A stretch of 9,726 bases of DNA, taken from Chromatiaceae bacterium (GTDB lineage: Bacteria; Pseudomonadota; Gammaproteobacteria; Chromatiales; Chromatiaceae). The notes under the pieces are model-generated. The model was given only the letters and a program-made list of their open reading frames with translations. It was not told where the DNA came from and searched no databases. The DNA lies in NCBI GenBank assembly GCA_016880695.1, contig JAEHCY010000650.1:1-9726 (forward strand), in the 5' to 3' direction. This document shows, one piece after another, positions 1 through 5,161 of the stretch. The translations under genes were made by a program, and so were the position numbers. Position 1 is the stretch's first letter, and the number at the start of each line of letters is the position of its first letter.

Positions 1-321
1 ACCACCACCTATTTGCGCATCCTGCACGACCTGGGCAAGACCCCCGGCTGGACCATCTTAGCCCCCGAGGTCCGGGAGCGTTTCTCCTTGGAAGCGGTCC
101 ACTGGACCGCGGCCGTCGCGGATCAAGCAACGGGGGCCCGCTGGACGGTTGACTCCTGGTTTAGACCCAACGGCCACCTCCCCTTCGTCGAGCCCCTGGA
201 CGCGTGGCTCGAGGCCAAGAAGGCCTGGGACCCACCCTACGAGGCACTCAATCCCAGCCCCCCGCACGTCGAGGAGCTCTGCCGCAGCGGCGCACCGGCA
301 CAGGTGTCTGCCCTGCGCTAA
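1..321 (+). CDS. C-terminal end of an unrecognised protein (partial)
   Basis: The frame is open from the left edge to a TAA at 319-321, so this is the last 106 codons of a gene that starts outside the window. A TTG at 13 is in frame, but nothing marks it as the true start. The visible part is soluble and Trp-rich, with no membrane segment. A His at visible residue 34 (in VHWTAAV) is followed 17 residues later by an Asp in WTVDSW. That His...Asp spacing on neighbouring strands is what the C-terminal half of papain-like or transglutaminase-like cysteine peptidase folds shows; the nucleophile Cys would lie upstream and is not visible. This fold assignment is inference and weak. The last ~25 residues (Pro/Ser-rich, ending SALR) look like a disordered tail. 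Coding is supported by open frame and sensible composition only. Confidence 0.6.
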   Translation, partial: TTTYLRILHDLGKTPGWTILAPEVRERFSLEAVHWTAAVADQATGARWTVDSWFRPNGHLPFVEPLDAWLEAKKAWDPPYEALNPSPPHVEELCRSGAPAQVSALR

Positions 322-725
322 TGGGTTCGAGGCGGTCCCTCGCAAAGGGTATCGGCGGGCGCTGGGCCTGCGAGTGAATCCGCCAATCCGTTGCGAACCG
401 TGGAGCGGAACAACCGCGTAAGGGGTGATAATCGCCGGAGCATCGACGACAATACTCGCCGGGCAGCGGCACCAAGCAACTACAACAACAGGGCGGTGTG
501 CCTTTGGCCCGCACGGCCCAACCCCCAATCGGTTGGCTCGTTGCGCCTGGAGACCCGTCCTGGCCAAGCGGTCCATTCGCACCAGCACCACGCATCACGC
601 CCCTCGCCTGATCAGGACCCTCCACGCCGTCCTCTCCGGCACGCAGGCCCATCCAACGCGTGGATTGCTGGTGGCTCGAGCTACGACCATTGAACCCGAG
701 ATCCTGAAAATAAAGGGGAACACTA
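322..725. other. Intergenic spacer, 404 bp, upstream of the KfrA-like gene
   Basis: No convincing gene here: the open frames on both strands are Arg/Pro/His-rich and lack ribosome binding sites. Three small symmetries are visible. CGAGG/CCTCG (328-332 and 338-342) lies just after the first gene's stop but has no T-run. A stem with one mismatch lies around 492-520 (GGGCGGTGTG pairing with CGCACGGCCC). A palindromic ATCCA-5 nt-TGGAT lies at 651-665, about 60 bp before the next start codon, a plausible operator position for an autoregulated DNA-binding protein. I could not pick a confident sigma-70 promoter. Confidence 0.5.
651..665. promoter_or_regulatory. Candidate operator palindrome upstream of the KfrA-like gene
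   Basis: ATCCA and TGGAT form perfect 5-bp arms around ACGCG, centred about 68 bp before the ATG at 726. KfrA of plasmid RK2 represses its own promoter, so a palindrome here fits autoregulation. Arms this short occur often by chance and there is no second copy nearby, so this is only a candidate. Confidence 0.2.
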
Positions 726-1505
726 ATGCTGAAGGCTGGGCTTACTTACGAAGACGTCGCAGCGGCCGCCACGATTCTGTGCGAGATCGGACAGGATGTG
801 TCGGTCAACAGCGTACGCCGTCATCTCGGCTCTGGCAGCCGATTCATCATCGGCCGGCACCTTGCGCGCTGGCGCGGCGAGCAGACGATCCAGGCACCCG
901 AAAGCGGTCCCATCGAGAGCGACGCAATCGACACACCACCGCCGCGAAGCTCGCTGGCCCATGCGCTCGAGTCGCTGAGCACCGCACTACAGATATCCAC
1001 CGAGGCCCAGATCCTGCCGCTTCAGGAAAAGGCACAGAGCCTCAGCGATGAAGTCGCCGCATTGCGCGACGCGATGCTCTCCCGGGAGACAGCCACGGCC
1101 GAGCGCGTGCATGAGGTGGCCTCAAAGGCCCGCTCGGGTAACAAGAACCTAGCGGCGAAGGTCGAGCAGATCAACGGGCGCCTGGATGCGAGCGAGCGGG
1201 CACTGGGCGAGCTGCAACGAGGGTTGGACGACGCCACCAAGCGCTGGAAGACGGAATCGGAGTGGTTGGGCGCGAAGATCGAGGAGGTCTCCCGCGAGCA
1301 CAGCTCGCTCATGCACGACCTTCTCGGCAAGCTCCAGGGGTTAAGCGAGGCCCACTCGACCCTGTTGGCGGCCCTGCGCGATCAACAGCTCAGCGCTCAG
1401 TCCCAAATCGCCGGACTCGAAGAGCGCCTGCTCGCCGCCACTGACGGCCTGAACGAGCTGTTCTCCCGGCAGGACGGCGACAAACCGAAAAAGAAAAAGG
1501 AGTGA
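726..1505 (+). CDS. KfrA N-terminal-domain DNA-binding protein with long coiled coil
   Basis: A 259-residue protein. Residues ~5-50 match the pattern of the KfrA_N DNA-binding domain (a helix-turn-helix with GLTYEDVAAAA near its start, then VNSVRRHLGSGS and IIGRHLARW). Residues ~52-77 are a Pro/Ser linker, and ~78-248 form a nearly uninterrupted heptad-rich coiled coil (for example LQEKAQSLSDEVAALRDAM). The end, KPKKKKE, is a basic tail. KfrA of RK2 is a coiled-coil transcriptional autorepressor linked to plasmid partition and nucleoid-like organisation; chromosomal relatives are common and mostly uncharacterised. The ATG at 726 follows AAAGGGGA (712-719) at good spacing, which fixes the start. 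The gene stands alone, with more than 300 bp on each side. DNA binding is well supported by the N-terminal domain; target and process are unknown. No plasmid replication or partition genes are visible nearby, so plasmid origin is not implied. Confidence 0.87.
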   Translation: MLKAGLTYEDVAAAATILCEIGQDVSVNSVRRHLGSGSRFIIGRHLARWRGEQTIQAPESGPIESDAIDTPPPRSSLAHALESLSTALQISTEAQILPLQEKAQSLSDEVAALRDAMLSRETATAERVHEVASKARSGNKNLAAKVEQINGRLDASERALGELQRGLDDATKRWKTESEWLGAKIEEVSREHSSLMHDLLGKLQGLSEAHSTLLAALRDQQLSAQSQIAGLEERLLAATDGLNELFSRQDGDKPKKKKE

Positions 1506-1815
1506 CCACCGGCGACCGATCGCTTACACGCCATCGGTGTGCCCTCTCCCAGCCGAGTGCGAAAATATTTGGCATTCAGGGGCATTTTCCGTTACAAAAT
1601 AGGCGATTTCAGTCTCGCCGAGAAAGGCTTGGGGGAGAAACCCAGGGCCATATTCGGCCGAGGCTGACTTTGGGGTAGAGCGACCTGACACCCCCAGGGG
1701 CCCTAGATGGAACCTCAGTGCCCCGGCAGCTTGGACGGCGGCAAAGGAAACGCACCGCTACAACAAGGCCAGCAGTGCCACAAGACTGCAAACCACCCCA
1801 TCGGAGGTTTGACCC
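1506..1815. other. Intergenic spacer, 310 bp, with AT-rich patch upstream of the hemerythrin gene
   Basis: No gene seen. A short hairpin (ACCGAT 1515-1520 with ATCGGT 1533-1538) follows the KfrA-like stop but lacks a T-run, so it is a weak terminator candidate. The patch 1560-1605 is far richer in A/T than its surroundings and holds the promoter candidate listed separately. Directly after it GGCGA (1602-1606) can pair with TCGCC (1615-1619). The remainder to 1801 is GC-rich and featureless apart from a GGGGT/ACCCC pairing around 1670-1700. Confidence 0.5.
1569..1598 (+). promoter_or_regulatory. Candidate sigma-70 promoter for the hemerythrin gene
   Basis: TTGGCA (1569-1574, 5 of 6 to TTGACA) is followed after 18 nt by TACAAA (1593-1598, 4 of 6 to TATAAT), inside the only AT-rich stretch of the spacer. 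The transcript would carry a leader of about 210 nt before the hemerythrin ATG. This is a consensus match by eye only. Confidence 0.35.
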
Positions 1816-2220
1816 ATGACGAGCTTGAACTGGAGCGACAGTTACAACGTCAACGTTGAAGCGATCGACGTACAGCACCGGGAGATGGCGGACCTCGTCG
1901 AGAAGCTGCATCTCGCCATTGCCGCTGGCGCCGATCCAGACTCGCTCAAACCGATCGTGAGATCCCTGCTCGATCACACACGCGATCATTTCGCCTTGGA
2001 AGAGGGCCTGATGGACCAGCACGGCTACCCCAAGACCCGTCTTCACAAGTCAGAGCACGCCAATCTGCTGAGACAGCTCGAGATCGTCCAACAGGCCCTG
2101 GCGGAGGGCAGGATCCCGTCTTTCTGTCACAACATGGATATCTCCGCCGACTGGATAATGGTTCACGTGGCCCATAGCGACAGTGAGCTCGGGAGGTTCA
2201 TCAATAGCCGGCAGGCCTGA
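1816..2220 (+). CDS. Bacteriohemerythrin (single-domain O2-binding di-iron protein)
   Basis: A 134-residue single-domain hemerythrin of the usual bacterial length, predicted cytosolic with no signal peptide. The family folds as a four-helix bundle that binds O2 reversibly at a non-haem di-iron centre. The ligand set can be read directly: His21 (QHREM), His58 and Glu62 in HFALEE, His77 and His81 (HKSEH), and His117 with Asp122 (W-3-H-4-D near the C-terminus). The N-terminal LNWSDSYNVNVEAID motif, with its conserved Trp, is typical of the family. The ATG at 1816 follows GGAGG (1803-1807) with 8-nt spacing. No kinase, methyl-accepting or cyclic-di-GMP domain is attached, so it is probably a free O2 carrier, buffer or scavenger, as in motile or microaerobic bacteria; that role is inference. 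A long leader and wide flanks suggest its own transcript. Confidence 0.95.
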   Translation: MTSLNWSDSYNVNVEAIDVQHREMADLVEKLHLAIAAGADPDSLKPIVRSLLDHTRDHFALEEGLMDQHGYPKTRLHKSEHANLLRQLEIVQQALAEGRIPSFCHNMDISADWIMVHVAHSDSELGRFINSRQA

Positions 2221-2280
2221 GACCGGGCTCCCGCCCCAGGCCCCCTGGCACTACCCCTTGGAGATCAGGTGCAATCTTTT

Positions 2281-2312
2281 CGGTGCCCCCTGGGCCACCG
2301 GGTGGAGCACCG
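2281..2312. other. Hairpin between the hemerythrin and HhH genes
   Basis: CGGTGC (2281-2286) and GCACCG (2307-2312) are perfect 6-bp inverted arms enclosing a 20-nt GC-rich segment, 61 nt after the hemerythrin stop. There is no T-run on either side, so a terminator role is unproven. Confidence 0.25.
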
Positions 2313-2376
2313 ACACCACGAGAGGGATCTCAGGCAACATTTTCATCGTTCCGACATAAACCTCTAGGAGGACTAA

Positions 2377-2880
2377 ATGGCAATACCGATAACAGAGCTC
2401 CGCGGAATCGGCGCAAGTACCGCCGTCGTGTTGGCTAAGCACGGATTTCAGTCGGTCGAGGACCTCGCCAAAGCCCCGCTGGCCGACATTCTGGCCGTCC
2501 CCGGCTTTGGTGGAGCGCGTGCCCAGAGGATCAAGGACGCCGCCAACGAAATGTTGGGCGCCGAACGGACCACAGCCAAGGCCGCCCCGGAGCCCGAACC
2601 CTCACCCGCGGCAGCACCGGCTCCTGCTGCCAAGCCTAAGCCCGCGACCCCTCGCGCCGCTCCCGCGGTGAAGGCAGAAAAGCCAGCAAAGAAAGCCATG
2701 AAGCCGGAAAAAGCGCCCGCCGAAGAGAAACAGGCCAAAACGAAGGCCAAGCCCGCAGCACCGGCTCCTGCTGCCAAGCCTAAGCCCGCGATGAAGGTAG
2801 AGAAGGCAGAGAAGCCGGCGAAGAAAGCCAAGAAGCCGGAAAAGGCGCCCGCCAAAGAGAAGAAGGCCAAGAAGAAGTAA
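2377..2880 (+). CDS. Helix-hairpin-helix protein with histone H1-like Lys/Ala/Pro tail
   Basis: A 167-residue, very basic protein in two parts. Residues 1-61 are a tandem helix-hairpin-helix domain with hairpins LRGIGAS (8-14) and VPGFGGA (41-47), a fold that binds DNA backbone without sequence specificity. Residues 62-167 are disordered and low in complexity: 29 of 106 are Lys, most of the rest Ala, Pro and Glu, with EKPAKKA and KPEKAPA motifs like those of H1-like bacterial proteins such as AlgP. The tail is a tandem duplication: AAPAPAAKPKPA recurs at 79-90 and 127-138, followed in both copies by AEKPAKKA...KPEKAPA. AGGAGG (2366-2371) sits 5 nt before the ATG. Likely role, by inference: a small nucleoid-associated or DNA-compacting protein, expressed alone. 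The alternative is an RNA- or polyanion-binding protein. Confidence 0.85.
   Translation: MAIPITELRGIGASTAVVLAKHGFQSVEDLAKAPLADILAVPGFGGARAQRIKDAANEMLGAERTTAKAAPEPEPSPAAAPAPAAKPKPATPRAAPAVKAEKPAKKAMKPEKAPAEEKQAKTKAKPAAPAPAAKPKPAMKVEKAEKPAKKAKKPEKAPAKEKKAKKK
2611..2791 (+). repeat. 37-bp perfect direct repeat inside the H1-like tail
   Basis: The 37 bases from 2611 to 2647 recur unchanged at 2755-2791, an offset of 144 bp (48 codons). Downstream the similarity continues: the segment from 2671 matches the one from 2803 with scattered synonymous and Lys-changing substitutions and a 12-bp length difference. This indicates an in-frame tandem duplication of about 48 codons, with the first 37 bp either recent or kept identical by recombination. 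Confidence 0.9.
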
Positions 2881-2896
2881 ACGCCGTTTCCCGGGT

Positions 2897-2931
2897 GGGG
2901 GTGGGGAATGCTATGGGCTGGCCCCGCCCCC
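2897..2931 (+). terminator. G-rich hairpin after the HhH/H1-like gene
   Basis: GGGGGTGGGG (2897-2906) pairs with CCCCGCCCCC (2922-2931), giving 10 bp with one G-U wobble in the plus-strand RNA and a 15-nt loop, starting 16 nt after the TAA. No T-run follows, so it may pause polymerase or protect the 3' end rather than act as a classical intrinsic terminator. Confidence 0.4.
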
Positions 2932-3074
2932 CGCCAGGGATCGCCACTCAGCGCTGCGCCTGTGAGATTCGCGCTGGGGGCTGGGGTGCACCGACCACGG
3001 CTGAGACATCCCCGCAGAATACGCTCCTCGGGACCGATGCCCGCGAGACGGCGGCAGCGCTGGAAGTGGTCCGC

Positions 3075-3109
3075 CCCAGGGTCGGCCTGTCCTCATCAGA
3101 GGACCTGGG
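3075..3109. terminator. Compound inverted repeat at the convergent junction
   Basis: GTCCTC (3089-3094) and GAGGAC (3099-3104) are perfect arms around an ATCA tetraloop. Outside them CCCAGG (3075-3080) matches CCTGGG (3104-3109), with an 8-nt bulge on the left, so a longer or alternative stem can form. It reads almost the same from both strands and lies about 80 bp beyond the GNAT stop. A bidirectional terminator is possible, though T-runs are absent. Confidence 0.3.
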
Positions 3110-3187
3110 TTGACCTGCTACCGGACCCGATCAGGGCATTGCGCCTTCACTCGCCCTCGCCGACCGCTGGAAAGTGGAGTCCGCTGG

Positions 3188-3775
3188 CTAGAACCTGCCG
3201 AGGTCCGTCGGCTTGAACGATGGGTCCGCGACCGACTCGCGCCAGAGTTCGGGGTGATCCAGCGCCTTTGCACACCTCACCGTACCCCCACAGGGCTTGG
3301 AAAGCTTACCCTCGAGTAGCAGAACCAACCAAGCGTCTGCGTTCTTGGCTGGTATGGGATAGGGCGCTGCAAAACCGAGGCTACCTGCGGGCATGAAACC
3401 GAACCGAGGGTAATAGGCCGGGTGCCCCAGCACGAACACAGCACTCACGCCGGATCGAGCAAGGATAGCCAGACCCTCGACAATCAGCCGTCCGCCAATG
3501 CCCTGCCTCTGCCTCTCCGGCGCCACCCCCAGTGGCGCCAACAGCGAGAATCGATGCGCAGCGCCGGGCTGGAGATGAGCGGCCGTGAAGAGGATGTGCC
3601 CTACCGGCTTGTCGTCCACCAGTGCCACCAGCGAAAGGTCGGGCTTGGCACTTGGATCGCAAAGCAGGGCTGCGGTGAGATCAGCGACTGACCCCTCATC
3701 GGGAAAGGCGGCGCGGTGTATCGAGAGAATCGCCGCGAGATCGGCGTCGGTCGCCCGCCGGATTATCAGTGGCAT
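3188..3775 (-). CDS. GNAT family N-acetyltransferase, YhbS-like
   Basis: A 195-residue GNAT protein. It should transfer an acetyl group from acetyl-CoA to an amine; the substrate cannot be read from sequence. Visible marks are the N-terminal IIRRATDADLAAILSIHRAAF (strand 1 and helix 1), motif A with the CoA pyrophosphate-binding loop (LGVAPERQRQGIGG, residues 82-95, Q-x-x-G-I-G), and HPAYYPRFGF at 118-127, which is characteristic of the YhbS/COG3153 branch. The length is somewhat above a minimal GNAT, with extra C-terminal residues ending LGRF. The ATG at 3775 is preceded in frame by a TAG two codons upstream, so no longer start is possible. The Shine-Dalgarno is poor. It lies 80 bp downstream of the unknown helical gene on the same strand and may share its transcript. 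Confidence 0.92.
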   Translation of the reverse strand: MPLIIRRATDADLAAILSIHRAAFPDEGSVADLTAALLCDPSAKPDLSLVALVDDKPVGHILFTAAHLQPGAAHRFSLLAPLGVAPERQRQGIGGRLIVEGLAILARSGVSAVFVLGHPAYYPRFGFMPAGSLGFAAPYPIPAKNADAWLVLLLEGKLSKPCGGTVRCAKALDHPELWRESVADPSFKPTDLGRF

Positions 3776-3855
3776 AGGCTATTGTCCATGGCTGCTGTCG
3801 GCTGGATGTGTCTCGGGCCATCCGTCGGGTCTTGCCACGTCGTTCTCTCCCGCCA

Positions 3856-4794
3856 TCAGCCAAGCCTGGCACCATCGAGCGTCGTGGATCGGAACTTTCG
3901 ATAGCATTCGCAGCGCCTGAGCAGCACCGCGGTGCTCTTGGGCATGGATACCCGCGCCCGGGCGATGTGGGTCAGCAGATGCTTGCCGTCGCGAATGAGC
4001 TGATGACCGTCCTCCTCCTCGCGGGCGGCGAGAATGGAGTCGCGTACCGCCGGAAGCGGGGCCATTTCGCAGAGCTGGTCGCCCGCTGCAACGAAGGTGG
4101 CCCACACATCGAAGATGGCCGGATCGGTCCGTAGCGTCTCGCATTTATCCCTGGCTGCCGCCGCAAAACGCTGGAGCCGTTCTCCGACGCCCTCGAAATG
4201 GCGGCTGCCCTCAAGGGCCGCCGCGAGTGCCGCGGCGACCCGGTCGATCTCCCGCATGGTTTGGGCGATCTTGAGATAGCGGCTCTCATAGAAGGCCTCG
4301 ACGGACATCGAGAAGGCCTTGAAGGGCTCGCCCCACAGCTCATCGATGCCTTCCTCGCCGCTGCGATGACGCACGGTCTTACCGAACTCCAGGGCCTCGA
4401 GCAGACAGCGGCCACACTCCTGCATCAGGGGGTTGTCCGACTCGACCTCCACATCGACCGCTTGCAGCTCCACCAGCCGGGTGAAGATATCCGTCGCCCG
4501 ATTGATCAGTGCCCCGGCGAGCATCGCCCCCTTGACCCGCCTGCGGGCGGGATCGGTCTCCGACTCATAGGCCTCCCGCGCCTCGTCGAGCCGCTTTCCC
4601 GGAATATTGAGCCCGTGCTCGACGTGGTTGAACAACCGGCAGGTCAGCGCCTCGATCAGTCGTTTCTTGGCCTCAAGGGAGTCCTTCGGCGGCTCATACC
4701 ATTTGATCCAATAGCCGTCGTAGTAGACGCGGACATACCCGTCAAACTCCCGCCGGCTCCCGTTCTTGATCTTTTTTGGGGTCTTATGGGACAT
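3856..4794 (-). CDS. Unrecognised helical protein, 312 aa
   Basis: I do not recognise this family. The frame can be opened at a TTG at 4845, but nothing resembling a ribosome site precedes it; the ATG at 4794 gives a normal soluble N-terminus (MSHKTPKKIKNG) and is preferred. The N-terminal ~35 residues are basic and aromatic (YVRVYYDGYWIKWYEPP). The rest appears all-helical and mostly amphipathic, with no signal peptide or membrane span. Seven Cys are present, including CGRC (127-130) and CEC (295-297), but no regular zinc-site pattern. Composition and codon use match the neighbours. The upstream gene on the same strand, 351 bp away, is also a soluble helical protein of unknown function, so the two may form a pair. 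The GNAT gene follows 80 bp downstream. Function unknown; the coding call itself is strong because of length and composition. Confidence 0.75.
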   Translation of the reverse strand: MSHKTPKKIKNGSRREFDGYVRVYYDGYWIKWYEPPKDSLEAKKRLIEALTCRLFNHVEHGLNIPGKRLDEAREAYESETDPARRRVKGAMLAGALINRATDIFTRLVELQAVDVEVESDNPLMQECGRCLLEALEFGKTVRHRSGEEGIDELWGEPFKAFSMSVEAFYESRYLKIAQTMREIDRVAAALAAALEGSRHFEGVGERLQRFAAAARDKCETLRTDPAIFDVWATFVAAGDQLCEMAPLPAVRDSILAAREEEDGHQLIRDGKHLLTHIARARVSMPKSTAVLLRRCECYRKFRSTTLDGARLG

Positions 4795-4822
4795 CTGGCG
4801 TTCCAGCCACAGAGAAAGGCTC

Positions 4823-4843
4823 GGTCCGATGCTGTATCGGGCC
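4823..4843. promoter_or_regulatory. Inverted repeat upstream of the 312-aa gene
   Basis: GGTCCGAT (4823-4830) and ATCGGGCC (4836-4843) are 8-bp arms with one imperfect pair around a 5-nt spacer, about 30 bp before the ATG at 4794. The shape fits an operator or a leader hairpin; no factor can be named. Confidence 0.25.
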
Positions 4844-4913
4844 AAGCGCAGGTTGCTGAATCGGTGAACCTCGCCGACATCCCGGCCGGCGCTGGGGAGA
4901 CCCCGCGGGTGGT

Positions 4914-5161
4914 ATCAACCTAGGAACCGCCGTTGCTGCCATTAGGCCCCTGCGATAAGCCTTGCTGCGCGGGGCAACTCGGGGCGAACGGAGCATCACC
5001 CCGCCGATCACAGACCGCCCATTCCGAGCAGCCTTGACCGGGCGTATCGGGGTATCGCCCCGAGCAGGCCGCAGAGAGACCCTGGCGAGGGCTACCCTGG
5101 GTCCAGTCGCAGGAGGCATCCAATCCGCAACTGCCGGATCTAGGATCAACCGAGGAACCGC
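4914..5161. repeat. 17-bp imperfect direct repeat flanking the spacer
   Basis: The 17 bases at 4914-4930 and 5145-5161 agree at 16 positions, 231 bp apart. The right copy includes the stop codon and the last codons of the 5146-6174 gene. Read on the minus strand, the left copy also gives the tail R-F-L-G-stop. A TAGGCCC follows both copies at nearly the same distance (19 versus 18 nt). A decayed duplication of the gene's 3' end, or a recombination scar, would explain this. Confidence 0.55.
5047..5063. other. Short perfect hairpin in the spacer
   Basis: TCGGGG (5047-5052) and CCCCGA (5058-5063) flank the 5-nt loop TATCG. It lies about 85 bp downstream of the stop of the 5146-6174 gene (minus strand). 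There is no T-run, so it is a weak terminator candidate. Confidence 0.25.

Larger units (their letters stand above)
2881..3187. other. Convergent intergenic spacer, 307 bp, with two hairpins
   Basis: This lies between the stop of the HhH/H1-like gene (plus) and the stop of the GNAT gene (minus). It holds a G-rich/C-rich hairpin just after the first stop and a compound inverted repeat near 3075-3109, both listed separately. Between them (about 2935-3070) I see no coding signal or repeat. A convergent junction needs termination from both sides, and these hairpins are the only candidates, although neither has a T-run. Confidence 0.5.
4795..5145. other. Intergenic spacer, 351 bp, between two unknown minus-strand genes
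   Basis: No gene with a ribosome site is visible. The spacer contains a near-perfect 17-bp direct repeat near both ends (listed separately), a hairpin TCGGGG-TATCG-CCCCGA at 5047-5063, and an inverted repeat at 4823-4843 close to the downstream start. I could not find a convincing -35/-10 pair for the 3856-4794 gene; read-through from the upstream gene is the alternative. Confidence 0.45.

Noticed and set aside
58..591. 177-codon minus-strand frame over the first gene and spacer
   Set aside because: No ribosome site and Arg/Pro/Gly/Val composition typical of a GC-rich shadow; the plus-strand frame reads better.
425..1051. 208-codon plus-strand frame overlapping the KfrA-like gene
   Set aside because: Arg/His/Thr-rich with no domain, and overlaps the start of a clearly recognised gene in another frame.
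1570..1586. Sigma-54-like -24/-12 site (TGGCA...GC) upstream of the hemerythrin gene
   Set aside because: The GG-to-GC spacing is 9 rather than the required 10 nt; the sigma-70 reading fits better.
4795..4845. Longer TTG start for the 312-aa gene
   Set aside because: No ribosome site before the TTG; the ATG at 4794 begins a normal soluble N-terminus. The choice is not proven.
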